Shown: positions 42,601 to 49,420, counted from the first letter of the stretch. The stretch: 64,000 bases of DNA from Acidovorax facilis (GCF_023913775.1 NZ_JAMXAX010000009.1:22950-86949), one strand, 5' to 3'. Program-made: numbers and translations. The notes: generated by a model from the sequence alone, not told the origin.

Positions 42601-42708
42601 GAATTACCTCATCGGTTGGTTGGTGAAGAAAAGCCAGCCGACGCACGAAGCGCCGACTGGAAAGGCCGCTGCGAAGCGACTGAGGAGGGAATGGGTGCGG
42701 GCCATGGG

Positions 42709-42837
42709 TTAGGCGCCTTTGGCGAGACAGACGCTGCCGATGGGGAGCGCGATGAACGCAGCGATCAAAAGCAGCTCGCCCGGCAAACCGCCTACAGTTG
42801 CGCCAGCAACCATCAGGAGGTAAGCAATGAAGGTCAT
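42709..42837 (-). CDS. Small membrane protein
   Basis: A 42-aa protein, nearly all hydrophobic (MTFIAYLLMVAGATVGGLPG, LLIAAFIALPIGSVCLAKGA). No SD is visible before ATG 42837. Its first codons overlap the start of the opposite-strand gene by eleven bases, so one of the two may be spurious. Confidence 0.42.
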   Translation of the reverse strand: MTFIAYLLMVAGATVGGLPGELLLIAAFIALPIGSVCLAKGA

Positions 42838-43111
42838 GGCGTTGCCAATGTGGCGAAGGCGACGGTTTGCGCTGGCGGCGGCAAAACGCTTCTGGAGCCT
42901 TGGCGCAGTGCCGGTGCTGCTGTTTTGGTTTTCAGCCACGGCAACCACCACTTTCGAGGCATGGCGCTACTTTTTCTTGGGCGCGGTCACCACAGCGCAC
43001 TTCGGCATCTATGTCTTCTACGAAACCATGAGCTTGGTGCGCGCTCACCACTGGGCACTGCTGGAGGCCAGGGAGAAAGCAGCCATTCGGCGCTACATGA
43101 AGGGACGCTGA
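42827..43111 (+). CDS. Membrane protein, possible superinfection-exclusion type
   Basis: A 94-aa protein with a perfect SD (AGGAGG, seven bases before the ATG). A basic N-terminus (MWRRRRFALAAAKRFW) is followed by two membrane segments (LGAVPVLLFWFSATATTTF, YFFLGAVTTAHFGIYVFYET) and a basic tail. It is on the opposite strand to the Cro operon and convergent with Cro; function unknown. Confidence 0.55.
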   Translation: MKVMALPMWRRRRFALAAAKRFWSLGAVPVLLFWFSATATTTFEAWRYFFLGAVTTAHFGIYVFYETMSLVRAHHWALLEAREKAAIRRYMKGR

Positions 43112-43113
43112 TC

Positions 43114-43329
43114 TCACGCGGCCTCCTGCTGCTTTGCCTTGCGGGCGGGCTTAGCAAACTCACGGGGAACTGCAATGCCTGATCGAACGCAGGCAGCAAT
43201 CACTCGGTCGGCCAGCCGGGGCGGCAATGTGTCTGGCCATTGCGAAATGGCCTGGGAGTTGATGCCTATGGCATCCGCTGCTTTTGCAACGGTTCCGCCC
43301 AGTAATTCGATGGCTTTGATCTTTTCCAT
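43114..43329 (-). CDS. cro: Cro-like repressor
   Basis: A 71-aa Cro/YdaS-type HTH protein: IKAIELLGGTVAKAADAIGI, NSQAISQWPDTLPPRLADRV. First gene of the leftward early operon, divergent from cI across three operators. The promoter -10 (TAACAT, 43336-43341) lies six bases before the ATG, so the mRNA is probably leaderless. Confidence 0.87.
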   Translation of the reverse strand: MEKIKAIELLGGTVAKAADAIGINSQAISQWPDTLPPRLADRVIAACVRSGIAVPREFAKPARKAKQQEAA

Positions 43330-43335
43330 GTCGTC

Positions 43336-43398
43336 ATGTTAGCACTCTTACAAATGAAGTCAAGCACACTAACAAGCGGAAACAGTAAGCTCGCTTAC
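43336..43398. promoter_or_regulatory. OR-like operator region with Cro promoter
   Basis: Three operators of consensus GTTAGYGCACTTAC: GTTAGCACTCTTAC (43338), GTTAGTGTGCTTGA on the minus strand (43360-43373) and the perfect palindrome GTAAGCTCGCTTAC (43385) abutting the cI ATG. Minus-strand promoter: -35 TTGACT (43358-43363), 16-bp spacer, -10 TAACAT (43336-43341). Confidence 0.82.
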
Positions 43399-44052
43399 AT
43401 GAATACGCTGCAGGACAGGATCGCTGAAGTAATGGCCGTTGCTGGGCTGACTGTTGGAGAGCTGGCCGACATTGCTGGCGTAACTTCTTCGGCAGCCACA
43501 CAGTGGAAGGATGGGCCGACCAAAACGCTGAAAGCCGCGCCAGCCGCCAGGCTCTCGGCAAAGACGGGATTTCGTGCACTCTGGCTATCCAGCGGCGAAG
43601 GCCCAAAAATGTCGCACGGCGTTTCCAACACCGAAGCTGGGCCGGACCTGCGCGGCAAAGTGCCATTGATTTCCTGGGTGCAGGCTGGCGAGTGGTGCAA
43701 CGCAGCGGACCCACATCTGCCAGGCCAAGCGGATCGCTGGATGGATTGCCCCGTCAACCACAGCAGCAGCACCTTCGCCCTCAGAGTGCGCGGTGACTCC
43801 ATGACAGCGCCCAGCGGTAACAGCCGGACTTACCCAGAGGGTTGTTACATCTTTGTGGACCCCGAGCGCAAAAACCCGGTGAACGGTGATCGCGTGGTGG
43901 CCTGTTTGGATGGAACGGACGAAGTGACATTCAAGGTCTACAAGAATGAAGACGGCCGCCAGTGGCTGCAGCCACTTAACCCGTCACATGAGCCAATCCG
44001 CGAGAAATTCCACATCCTGGGCACCGTGCTGGGCAAGTGGGAAGACGGATAA
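43399..44052 (+). CDS. cI: CI/LexA-type prophage repressor (S24 autoprotease)
   Basis: A 217-aa repressor. The N-terminal HTH is RIAEVMAVAGLTVGELADIA, VTSSAATQWKDG. The S24 peptidase domain has the cleavage site VQAGEW (Ala-Gly), the catalytic Ser in LRVRGDSMTAPSG and the Lys in EVTFKVYKNEDG. RecA-stimulated self-cleavage would cause SOS induction. It binds the operators at 43338-43398 and 44689-44747. The KilA-N protein is a likely antagonist. Confidence 0.92.
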   Translation: MNTLQDRIAEVMAVAGLTVGELADIAGVTSSAATQWKDGPTKTLKAAPAARLSAKTGFRALWLSSGEGPKMSHGVSNTEAGPDLRGKVPLISWVQAGEWCNAADPHLPGQADRWMDCPVNHSSSTFALRVRGDSMTAPSGNSRTYPEGCYIFVDPERKNPVNGDRVVACLDGTDEVTFKVYKNEDGRQWLQPLNPSHEPIREKFHILGTVLGKWEDG

Positions 44053-44098
44053 GCCAAATAGGCGGCTTGGCCCGAAGCCGCCAAAGCAACGATTGCCT

Positions 44099-44392
44099 AT
44101 GCCTAAAAAACCAACGGACGTTGAAAAACTGCAAGCCGAAGTCGTGGTCTTGAAAAGAGAATTGAGGCAGCTGTACCTGCAGTTTGCGGTGGACCACCAT
44201 CTCGTCGTCTCCCTCGCGCTACAGTGCAACAGCCCCGCGATCCTGCGCTCCAACTTCAACGAACTTGCTAACAAATCGAAAGACCGGCTGCTAAACACCA
44301 CCCTCACGGACGCTGAAATCGATGTGCTAGATCGCTTTCAGAAATTGGTTGATAAACAGCTTCCCGCAGCCCCGCTGACCACTGTGAAATAG
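44099..44392 (+). CDS. Phage protein of unknown function, co-transcribed with cI
   Basis: A 97-aa protein; the N-terminal coiled coil KKPTDVEKLQAEVVVLKREL is followed by helices (LTDAEIDVLDRFQKLVDKQL). A GC hairpin (GGCGGCTT/AAGCCGCC, 44061-44082) separates it from cI. Being downstream of cI suggests expression in the lysogen. Its end overlaps the opposite-strand membrane gene by 89 bp. Confidence 0.65.
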   Translation: MPKKPTDVEKLQAEVVVLKRELRQLYLQFAVDHHLVVSLALQCNSPAILRSNFNELANKSKDRLLNTTLTDAEIDVLDRFQKLVDKQLPAAPLTTVK

Positions 44393-44621
44393 TGGAATCC
44401 TGATCGGCCTCGTGCTTCTTGATTTCACGCTCCCATTTTTGATTGCAGGCGGCCAGCTCGGGGTCCACCCGCCTCTCGGCAAGGCCCTGCCAAGCCTCAT
44501 ACCCCGCCCGCACCGCTGTTTCGCGGTGCCGACGCTTGCGCATCTCTGCCAGCCCCGCCGCCAGTGCGGCGACCGCAACCACAACCGCTGTGATCGCCAC
44601 CCACTCTAGATAACCGGCCAT
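44304..44621 (-). CDS. Single-span membrane protein from the OL-side minus promoter
   Basis: A 105-aa protein. An N-terminal membrane segment (WVAITAVVVAVAALAAGLAE) is followed by a basic charged domain (MRKRRHRETAVRAGYEAWQG, NQKWEREIKKHEAD). SD GGAAGGG lies before ATG 44621. A minus promoter overlaps operator 44689, so it is CI/Cro controlled. It is antisense to the 3' end of the 97-aa gene. Confidence 0.58.
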   Translation of the reverse strand: MAGYLEWVAITAVVVAVAALAAGLAEMRKRRHRETAVRAGYEAWQGLAERRVDPELAACNQKWEREIKKHEADQDSTISQWSAGLREAVYQPISESDLAHRFQRP

Positions 44622-44635
44622 AGCCACCCTTCCAA

Positions 44636-44657
44636 CCGCCCATCGAGGCGGTTTTTT
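44636..44657 (+). terminator. Intrinsic terminator after the cI transcription unit
   Basis: ACCGCC-CATCGA-GGCGGT followed by TTTTTG on the plus strand. It ends rightward transcription from cI before the OL-like promoters. Confidence 0.75.
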
Positions 44658-44686
44658 GTTGCCCGCCCGGATTGGGCGTAGAACAA

Positions 44687-44750
44687 ATGTTAGTGCATTT
44701 ACAAAAATATTGTTAAAGCACTTGACTTTGATTGTTAGCGCACTTACAGT
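44687..44750. promoter_or_regulatory. OL-like operators and divergent early promoters
   Basis: Three operators GTTAGTGCATTTAC (44689), GTTAAAGCACTTGA (44712) and GTTAGCGCACTTAC (44734), spaced 23 and 22 bp. Rightward promoter: TTGACT (44722-44727), 17-bp spacer, TACAGT (44745-44750). Leftward promoter on the minus strand: TTAACA (44711-44716), 18-bp spacer, TAACAT (44687-44692). Same consensus as the operators between cro and cI. Confidence 0.82.
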
Positions 44751-44752
44751 AA

Positions 44753-45106
44753 CACCCATCGACGCAAAACGCGGCGACGGGTGAAGCGGATCGGCGCACA
44801 CCTCGGGTTCTTGCAGCAAGCCCGGCTGGATAAACACAAGGCAACCGCAGGCGGTAGCGGTATAGAAAAGATCGTCGGTGTGAAGGCTAGTAGCGCTCTG
44901 CCCCCGGATGGGATCAGGCAACGCGAACGAGATATGTAGGGCGAAGGAAGGAAACGACCGGCTGCCCCAGCACTGCGAAATCCAACGCTGGGTTCTATAC
45001 GGCGGTGAGGCTAGGTCGCCAAGAAAAGCAAGACCGGAGCCCTGCTAACGCGGGGCGATTTCAAAGCATCGCGGGTCGGTGCTTTGACATTCAACAGGAG
45101 AACGAC
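44753..45106 (+). ncRNA. Long structured leader of the rightward early operon
   Basis: 354 nt between the early promoter and the first gene, with no credible reading frame. It contains several hairpins: CCCAGC/GCTGGG around 44967-44993, GCCC-t-GC/GC-g-GGGC around 45038-45056 and AAAGCA/TGCTTT at 45063-45086. It could be an antitermination (nut/put-like) or regulatory RNA, which would suit the many terminator-like hairpins downstream. Confidence 0.5.
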
Positions 45107-45268
45107 ATGGCCATCAGCATTCAAGTCCCAACAAAGTTCCGCGTCACGCTGGAGAACTACGACGGCCGCTGCAAGCGCGTGACAGTGCAAGCGTTTTCGG
45201 CCTGCGACGCCATGGCCATGTGCCAAAAGGGCGGATGGCATCCAGTAGATGCGCAGGAAATCAAGTAA
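45107..45268 (+). CDS. Small early protein of unknown function
   Basis: A 53-aa protein (AISIQVPTKFRVTLENYDGR, AMAMCQKGGWHPVDAQEIK). SD AACAGGAGAA precedes ATG 45107. First gene of the rightward operon. No family. Confidence 0.62.
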   Translation: MAISIQVPTKFRVTLENYDGRCKRVTVQAFSACDAMAMCQKGGWHPVDAQEIK

Positions 45269-45296
45269 CCCCCCGGCCTGCCAACGTGGGCCAAAC

Positions 45297-45328
45297 CCAA
45301 AGCCGCTTCACAGAGGCTGCTTTGGATT
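45297..45328 (+). terminator. Terminator-like hairpin between early genes
   Basis: Stem CCAAAGC/GCTTTGG (45297-45325) with inner pairs, followed by ATTTTC and then the SD and ATG of the next gene. The T-run is weak. Confidence 0.5.
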
Positions 45329-45345
45329 TTCAACAGGAGATAGAC

Positions 45346-45522
45346 ATGCACGCAATCATCATCAGCGGTGTCGAGTTCAAGCGCGTTATGCCAGAGCGCT
45401 GTGTGCGCCTTACTCAGTGGGGCAAAGGGCAGCCCATTACCTGCCGCTGCACACCTTGTGCTGCGCGCAACCAAACGCCAGAGCAAGCCAAGGTTTCAGT
45501 GGATGCTGCCCATGGCCATTGA
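45346..45522 (+). CDS. Small early Cys-containing protein
   Basis: A 58-aa protein (MHAIIISGVEFKRVMPERCV, ITCRCTPCAARNQTPEQAKV). A CxCxxC-type cluster suggests metal binding. SD AACAGGAGA. It overlaps the next gene by eleven bases. Confidence 0.58.
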   Translation: MHAIIISGVEFKRVMPERCVRLTQWGKGQPITCRCTPCAARNQTPEQAKVSVDAAHGH

Positions 45523-45712
45523 CCACAGCAAGCTCAAGGCCTGGGCTTTGTGTTGGCCTGAGGACCCGAGGCCATTGCTGTTCGACAACGAGCAGACCGC
45601 CGAAGAAAACCGGCAGTGGTTCGCAAAGAACTACAAGACCACTCCGCAGGGAACTCCACGCGGTGAGCCGTTTGTGCTGCAGCTGAGCGTGACGGCCAGC
45701 CTTCCAAAGTAA
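45512..45712 (+). CDS. Small early protein of unknown function
   Basis: A 66-aa protein (MAIDHSKLKAWALCWPEDPR, QLSVTASLPK). No recognised motif. A run of twelve C follows its stop codon. Confidence 0.58.
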   Translation: MAIDHSKLKAWALCWPEDPRPLLFDNEQTAEENRQWFAKNYKTTPQGTPRGEPFVLQLSVTASLPK

Positions 45713-45727
45713 CCCCCCCCCCCCACC

Positions 45728-45751
45728 AGCGCCTCAGAGGCGCTTTGTTTT
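45728..45751 (+). terminator. Terminator-like hairpin between early genes
   Basis: AGCGCC-TCAGA-GGCGCT followed by TTGTTTTC, preceded by a C-rich tract and followed directly by SD and ATG 45768. Confidence 0.6.
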
Positions 45752-45767
45752 CAACTAGGAGATAGAG

Positions 45768-46292
45768 ATGTACGACGAAGACTATGAAGTAGAAAGCAAC
45801 CCAGCACCAGAAGCAAAAGGCGCAGTGACGATCAACCCGAACGTGATCCAGTACGACGCGGAAAAGATGTTTGACTCCATTGCGCGCATTGCTGCCCACC
45901 AAATCGTGGAGCAGTCTCGCGGAGACATTCGCCAAGCCGTGCAAAACGAGGTTCGGCTGACGATTCAATCCAGCGTTGGCGCGATCATCGAGAAGGTTGT
46001 AAACGAACCTATCCAGCAGCACAACGGCTACGGCGAAAAAATTGGCGAACCCACCACCTTGAAGGCACTGATCGGAAAGGCTGCAGAAGGTTATCTAGGC
46101 GCCAAAGTCAATGATCGCGGCGAAGCTGGCGGCTATCAAGCAAACCAAAGCCGCCTTGACTACATCGTGAAAAAGAACGTCGAGGCCACTATCGACTACA
46201 CGATGCAGAAAGAGATCAAACAGGCCGTGGAAGCCGCTGTCGCCGCAGCGCAACTCAAGGTCGCAGAAGCAGTAGCTAAGTTGATCAAGTAA
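45768..46292 (+). CDS. Conserved phage protein of unknown function
   Basis: A 174-aa helical protein (KMFDSIARIAAHQIVEQSRG, RLDYIVKKNVEATIDYTMQK, VEAAVAAAQLKVAEAVAKLI). It resembles hypotheticals seen in several phage early regions, with an acidic N-terminus (YDEDYEVESN) and a long amphipathic C-terminal helix. Function unknown. Confidence 0.68.
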   Translation: MYDEDYEVESNPAPEAKGAVTINPNVIQYDAEKMFDSIARIAAHQIVEQSRGDIRQAVQNEVRLTIQSSVGAIIEKVVNEPIQQHNGYGEKIGEPTTLKALIGKAAEGYLGAKVNDRGEAGGYQANQSRLDYIVKKNVEATIDYTMQKEIKQAVEAAVAAAQLKVAEAVAKLIK

Positions 46293-46321
46293 CCACCCCC
46301 CCACCCCACAGGCTATCCAGG

Positions 46322-46555
46322 GGTGATTGCTTTGATGGGCGGAAGCGCTGAGAGAAGCGCGACACACAGTGAGTAGATGGAAATTCTGGCGGGTTGGACC
46401 CGCAAAGAGGCCAGTAGGGGCTGTGTGTGCAGGCATTGAGGAAGGCCATGCCGGTGACCTGTTGTCGAGACAGGTAGGTAAGAAGCTGAAATAAGTGACG
46501 CCCACATAAGACCTAGCTAGGTTCGCACCCTAGCCCGCCCTTCAAAGCAATCACC
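46322..46555 (+). ncRNA. Multi-helix structured RNA closed by a 14-bp perfect stem
   Basis: GGTGATTGCTTTGA (46322-46335) pairs with TCAAAGCAATCACC (46542-46555); after one mismatch GGGCGG/CCGCCC adds six pairs. Inside are GCGCT/AGCGC, CACACAG/CTGTGTG enclosing GCGGGT/ACCCGC, GGCAT/ATGCC, ACCTGT/ACAGGT and CTAGG/CCTAG. No reading frame of note. The 3' end lies just before the SD of the next gene. Confidence 0.68.
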
Positions 46556-46582
46556 AATCAACGAACAGGAGAGAGAGCATGA
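46552..46582 (+). repeat. 31-bp translation-initiation repeat, copy 1
   Basis: Identical to 46853-46883; includes SD ACAGGAGAGAGAG and the ATGA of the following gene. Confidence 0.85.
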
Positions 46583-46845
46583 AATACCAAAACCTCACTG
46601 AACTTGCCGCAGCGTTTCGTAGTGGCGATTTGAACCGCGATCACTACACGCTCGTTCTTGATAACGATGACTCTTGGCTTGACTACATCGGACCGCTGCC
46701 AGATGGAGTTGCGAGAGATAGCGAGGCGGCTGATGTTTGGCTTGATGCAAAGCACGACGAATGCCGCGCTTGGTTTCGCGGGAATGGATACCAGGATCTG
46801 AGTGATGCCTGCGATGCAGCAGGTATCCCGAATGAATGGTGCTAA
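46579..46845 (+). CDS. Small early acidic protein
   Basis: An 88-aa acidic protein (YQNLTELAAAFRSGDLNRDH, SDACDAAGIPNEWC). The pattern of short helices with Asp/Asn-rich loops is common in phage early proteins; no function is known. It shares its initiation region with the next gene. Confidence 0.65.
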   Translation: MKYQNLTELAAAFRSGDLNRDHYTLVLDNDDSWLDYIGPLPDGVARDSEAADVWLDAKHDECRAWFRGNGYQDLSDACDAAGIPNEWC

Positions 46846-46852
46846 CCAGCTC

Positions 46853-46883
46853 CACCAATCAACGAACAGGAGAGAGAGCATGA
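46853..46883 (+). repeat. 31-bp translation-initiation repeat, copy 2
   Basis: Exact duplicate of 46552-46582 in front of the 69-aa gene. It shows local duplication of an intergenic module. Confidence 0.85.
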
Positions 46884-47089
46884 CAACCGAAACGCTGGCA
46901 GACGCACTGCCTAAAGAATGCGCACGTGTTCGCGAGGTGCTTGGCTACTACAAAGCAGTAAGCCCGGCAGGCTTTTTTGGCGCGGCGATGATCGAAGCGG
47001 AGTTGCGCGCTGCAGATAAGGCGATGGCATCCGGCGATGTTGTCGCAATGCTTCGCTCGATGAAAGTGCTGCAGGGAATCGAAGGCTAA
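46880..47089 (+). CDS. Small early protein of unknown function
   Basis: A 69-aa helical protein (MTTETLADALPKECARVREV, LGYYKAVSPAGFFGAAMIEA, MLRSMKVLQGIEG). I recognise the pattern as a recurrent small phage hypothetical. No function assigned. Confidence 0.66.
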   Translation: MTTETLADALPKECARVREVLGYYKAVSPAGFFGAAMIEAELRAADKAMASGDVVAMLRSMKVLQGIEG

Positions 47090-47115
47090 CAAACTCCACA
47101 GGCTGCGGTATCGCG

Positions 47116-47372
47116 GCTGGTGCGGATGGAAGCTCCGACAACCTCCTGGGTGAAAGGCCCCAGGGCCACTCATCAAGCGTTGCGTGCAGTGTTTGATGAG
47201 TGGGGCGGAAAGCGGGATGACTGCAGCGACTTGTAAACGCGGAGCATGACCCGGTCGGAGCACACCGACTTGAAAAAGCAACAACCGGCCATCCAAAGCC
47301 GTGAAGCCTGTTAGTGGCGAATGCCCTTGGCAATTTGGCGCGGTCCCTCGGGACGCTGGAGACGTAACCAGC
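47116..47372 (+). ncRNA. Second structured intergenic RNA
   Basis: GCTGGT (47116-47121) can pair with ACCAGC (47367-47372) around several helices: CCTGGG/CCCAGG (47145-47164), an 11-bp perfect hairpin CCACTCATCAA/TTGATGAGTGG (47166-47203), GTCGG/CCGAC (47254-47269), TGCC/GGCA and GTCCC/GGGAC. It shares TTTGATG...GGGCGGAA with the RNA at 46322. No credible coding frame. Confidence 0.55.
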
Positions 47373-47388
47373 ACCATACACCCACCCT

Positions 47389-47413
47389 AGCCGCCCTCTG
47401 AGGCGGCTTTTTC
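47389..47413 (+). terminator. Intrinsic terminator directly before the next start
   Basis: AGCCGCC-CTCTGA-GGCGGCT followed by TTTTTC; the SD GGAG and ATG 47426 follow at once. Confidence 0.78.
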
Positions 47414-47425
47414 ATGGAGAAACGC

Positions 47426-47989
47426 ATGCCAGCAGACAAAGCAATTGTCCTCTACGAATCCGATGAGGCAGCCAGCCTACAAACCGTCACTGGCTGGGTA
47501 TCGCGCACGGGGCACTTCTGGGGCCAGGATGAGCATATGGCTCGTTACGACGGGTCTACTCACAAAGTCTGTAGCGAGAACCCGGCGCATGGCGTTGTCG
47601 AGACGCGCGGATGGTGCCGGATGTGCCGCGATGAGCGCATGAATGCGAGGTTCGCAGCGATGCCGCGCCGCGCATACGACGGCACGCCAGTGGCTGTGTT
47701 TGATGGGGAGACCTACTTCTTCGACGCCCAAGAAATAGCGGATTGGCTGGTTGATAACGACATCAAACCAGAAGACGCACGCTTGGTGTTCTGCAAGCCA
47801 CAAACGGCCAGCGAAATTGATCCGAACGAGCACTACCACGACGACCTTCCAGAAGATGGCGAGGTAAGCGACCGGCTCATGGCTGCGTTCGATGCACTCA
47901 ATGCAGTGATACGAGAAGAACCGCCATTGAGTTGGTGGCCCGGAGAGGAAGCCGTCATCCTCCCGCCTGATTTCCTTGAGCCCGCTTAG
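47426..47989 (+). CDS. Phage protein of unknown function
   Basis: A 187-aa protein. The N-terminal half contains a putative zinc-binding or recognition segment (TGHFWGQDEHMARYDGSTHK, CSENPAHG, RGWCRMCRDERMNARFA). The C-terminal half is acidic (HYHDDLPEDGEVSDRLMAAF). ATG 47426 has GGAG upstream; the ATG at 47414 is the alternative. No family. Confidence 0.66.
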   Translation: MPADKAIVLYESDEAASLQTVTGWVSRTGHFWGQDEHMARYDGSTHKVCSENPAHGVVETRGWCRMCRDERMNARFAAMPRRAYDGTPVAVFDGETYFFDAQEIADWLVDNDIKPEDARLVFCKPQTASEIDPNEHYHDDLPEDGEVSDRLMAAFDALNAVIREEPPLSWWPGEEAVILPPDFLEPA

Positions 47990-48001
47990 TCGGGCTTTTT
48001 C
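47979..48001 (+). terminator. Intrinsic terminator overlapping a stop codon
   Basis: AGCCCG-CTTAGT-CGGGCT then TTTTTC. The loop contains the stop codon of the preceding gene, and the SD of the next gene follows. Confidence 0.75.
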
Positions 48002-48013
48002 ATGGAGGCAGCA

Positions 48014-48304
48014 ATGTCGCAAACATCAATACCTGCAGAGTATCGGGCGCCGCGCTGCCCAAAGGGGGAGCATGAGCTAACCCTGTACCCAGAATGGGCC
48101 AACGACGAACCAGTGGTGTGCCATTTTGAGTACATCCCTGGCGAGGCTCAAACCATTGACTACCCGGGTTGCCCGGAAGAAGTGAACCTCACCAGCTCAT
48201 ATGTGCGGGGCTGGGACTGCTACCGGCTTCTCAGTCAGAAGCAGATCGCGGAGTTGGAAGAACAATTCGCAACCTGCCAACCAGAGCCGGAGTTTGAGCC
48301 ATGA
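48014..48304 (+). CDS. Phage protein of unknown function
   Basis: A 96-aa protein with many His/Cys/Pro positions (RCPKGEHELTLYPEWANDEP, CHFEYIPGEAQTIDYPGCPE). SD GGAGG before ATG 48014. Its stop overlaps the next ATG. No match. Confidence 0.63.
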   Translation: MSQTSIPAEYRAPRCPKGEHELTLYPEWANDEPVVCHFEYIPGEAQTIDYPGCPEEVNLTSSYVRGWDCYRLLSQKQIAELEEQFATCQPEPEFEP

Positions 48305-48534
48305 CCAGGCTACTCAAAGACCTCCCAGCAGCACGGAAGGCAAGCGCTGAGGCGCAGGCTAAGGTGAAGGCGGAGAACCTGAAAGCAGAGCTTCTCAGCA
48401 CGCTCATAACGATTGACCAGCGGTTCACGCTGTGCGCCGAAGCCGGGGCATCTGCTGCTGAGGCTTATGACTCGTTCTATCAAGGCTTCGTCCGCGCAGC
48501 AATCGCCAAAGCACAAGGAGAGCCACATGAGTGA
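48301..48534 (+). CDS. Small helical early protein
   Basis: A 77-aa protein (AARKASAEAQAKVKAENLKA, LLSTLITIDQRFTLCAEAGA). Coiled-coil N-terminus. Overlaps both neighbours. Unknown. Confidence 0.6.
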   Translation: MTRLLKDLPAARKASAEAQAKVKAENLKAELLSTLITIDQRFTLCAEAGASAAEAYDSFYQGFVRAAIAKAQGEPHE

Positions 48535-48769
48535 TTCAAACTGGACCCTGCGCTTTCCCCGCACCACGCGATGCGACGGACACGCAATCTACTACTACAA
48601 GACCCCGGCCCATCGCCGGTTTTTTTACGCCTTTGTGCGTCGTGGATGGCTGCTAGTGCCTGTGGTGCTGGCTGTCATTGTCCTGGCCGGATGCGTTGAC
48701 ATGGCATCAGAAGAAAACACAGCCGCAAGCCTTCGGGATGCTGTGGCGCAAGCAAGGAGCGGGCAATGA
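48527..48769 (+). CDS. Small membrane or lipoprotein-like protein
   Basis: An 80-aa protein with a basic polar N-terminus (RFPRTTRCDGHAIYYYKTPA), one hydrophobic segment (GWLLVPVVLAVIVLAGCVDM) ending in a lipobox-like LAGC, and a helical tail. The long N-region argues against a classical signal peptide. Function unknown. Confidence 0.6.
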   Translation: MSDSNWTLRFPRTTRCDGHAIYYYKTPAHRRFFYAFVRRGWLLVPVVLAVIVLAGCVDMASEENTAASLRDAVAQARSGQ

Positions 48770-49137
48770 ATGATTCATGCTTTTGCGACTACGACCCAGC
48801 GGACTTTTACTGCGCTACGAAGCCCGTGGCGCGGAAGGAGCACCGCTGCTATGAATGCGGGCACGCCATCAGCCCGGGCGAGACCTACGAGCGTGTCAGC
48901 GCAAAGTGGGAGGGCATCGTAGATGTATTCAAGACTTGCAGTCGCTGCACAGCGTTGCGGGAGCATCTAAAAGCCCACGCTCCATGCTTCTGCTGGGCGC
49001 ACGGGAACCTGCTCGGTGACGCTATTGATACATGGAGCGACATTGCTCCAGGCGCAGAAGGAAGCGGCCTTGCTTTTGAATTGGGTCGCATGGCAGTCGC
49101 CATCAAGCGCTCTCCTATGCCGGGAGCACGGCAATGA
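48766..49137 (+). CDS. Zinc-binding phage protein
   Basis: A 123-aa protein with two clear Cys pairs (KEHRCYECGHAISPGETYER and FKTCSRCTALREHL) plus CFCWAHG, the pattern of a conserved phage zinc-finger family of unknown role. It overlaps both neighbours by four bases. Confidence 0.72.
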   Translation: MNDSCFCDYDPADFYCATKPVARKEHRCYECGHAISPGETYERVSAKWEGIVDVFKTCSRCTALREHLKAHAPCFCWAHGNLLGDAIDTWSDIAPGAEGSGLAFELGRMAVAIKRSPMPGARQ

Positions 49138-49307
49138 TCCCACTCTCTCAAATGACCGAACACGAGCAGTTCTTGTTCTCGAAAGAAGCCCTGGAAGACG
49201 CTGGCGAGGCGCTGCGCCGCAAGGGCTTTGAAGAAGAAGGCGCTCGCTACATCGGCTACGTCCGCGAGATGCGCGGTGAACAACAGACCAAGGAGCCATC
49301 CCCATGA
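49134..49307 (+). CDS. Small helical early protein
   Basis: A 57-aa charged helical protein (EHEQFLFSKEALEDAGEALR, EEEGARYIGYVREMRG). Coupled to both neighbours by ATGA. Unknown. Confidence 0.6.
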   Translation: MIPLSQMTEHEQFLFSKEALEDAGEALRRKGFEEEGARYIGYVREMRGEQQTKEPSP

Positions 49308-49420
49308 CAGAAGACGAACTCAACATCACCGAAGGCCAGCGCGACTCAATCGAAATCGCCCTGGCCTTTGTCGTTGCGCTGATGCTGGCGGTGGTGGTTG
49401 CATCGCCGTGGATTGCATGA
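49304..49420 (+). CDS. Tiny membrane peptide
   Basis: A 38-aa peptide: acidic start (MTEDELNITEGQRDS) then one membrane helix (IALAFVVALMLAVVVASPWI). Coupled to neighbours by ATGA. Confidence 0.55.
   Translation: MTEDELNITEGQRDSIEIALAFVVALMLAVVVASPWIA

Noticed and set aside
42067..43182. 371-codon plus-strand frame through the Cro operon
   Set aside because: It crosses a terminator, an inverted repeat and several real genes on both strands and lacks protein-like composition.
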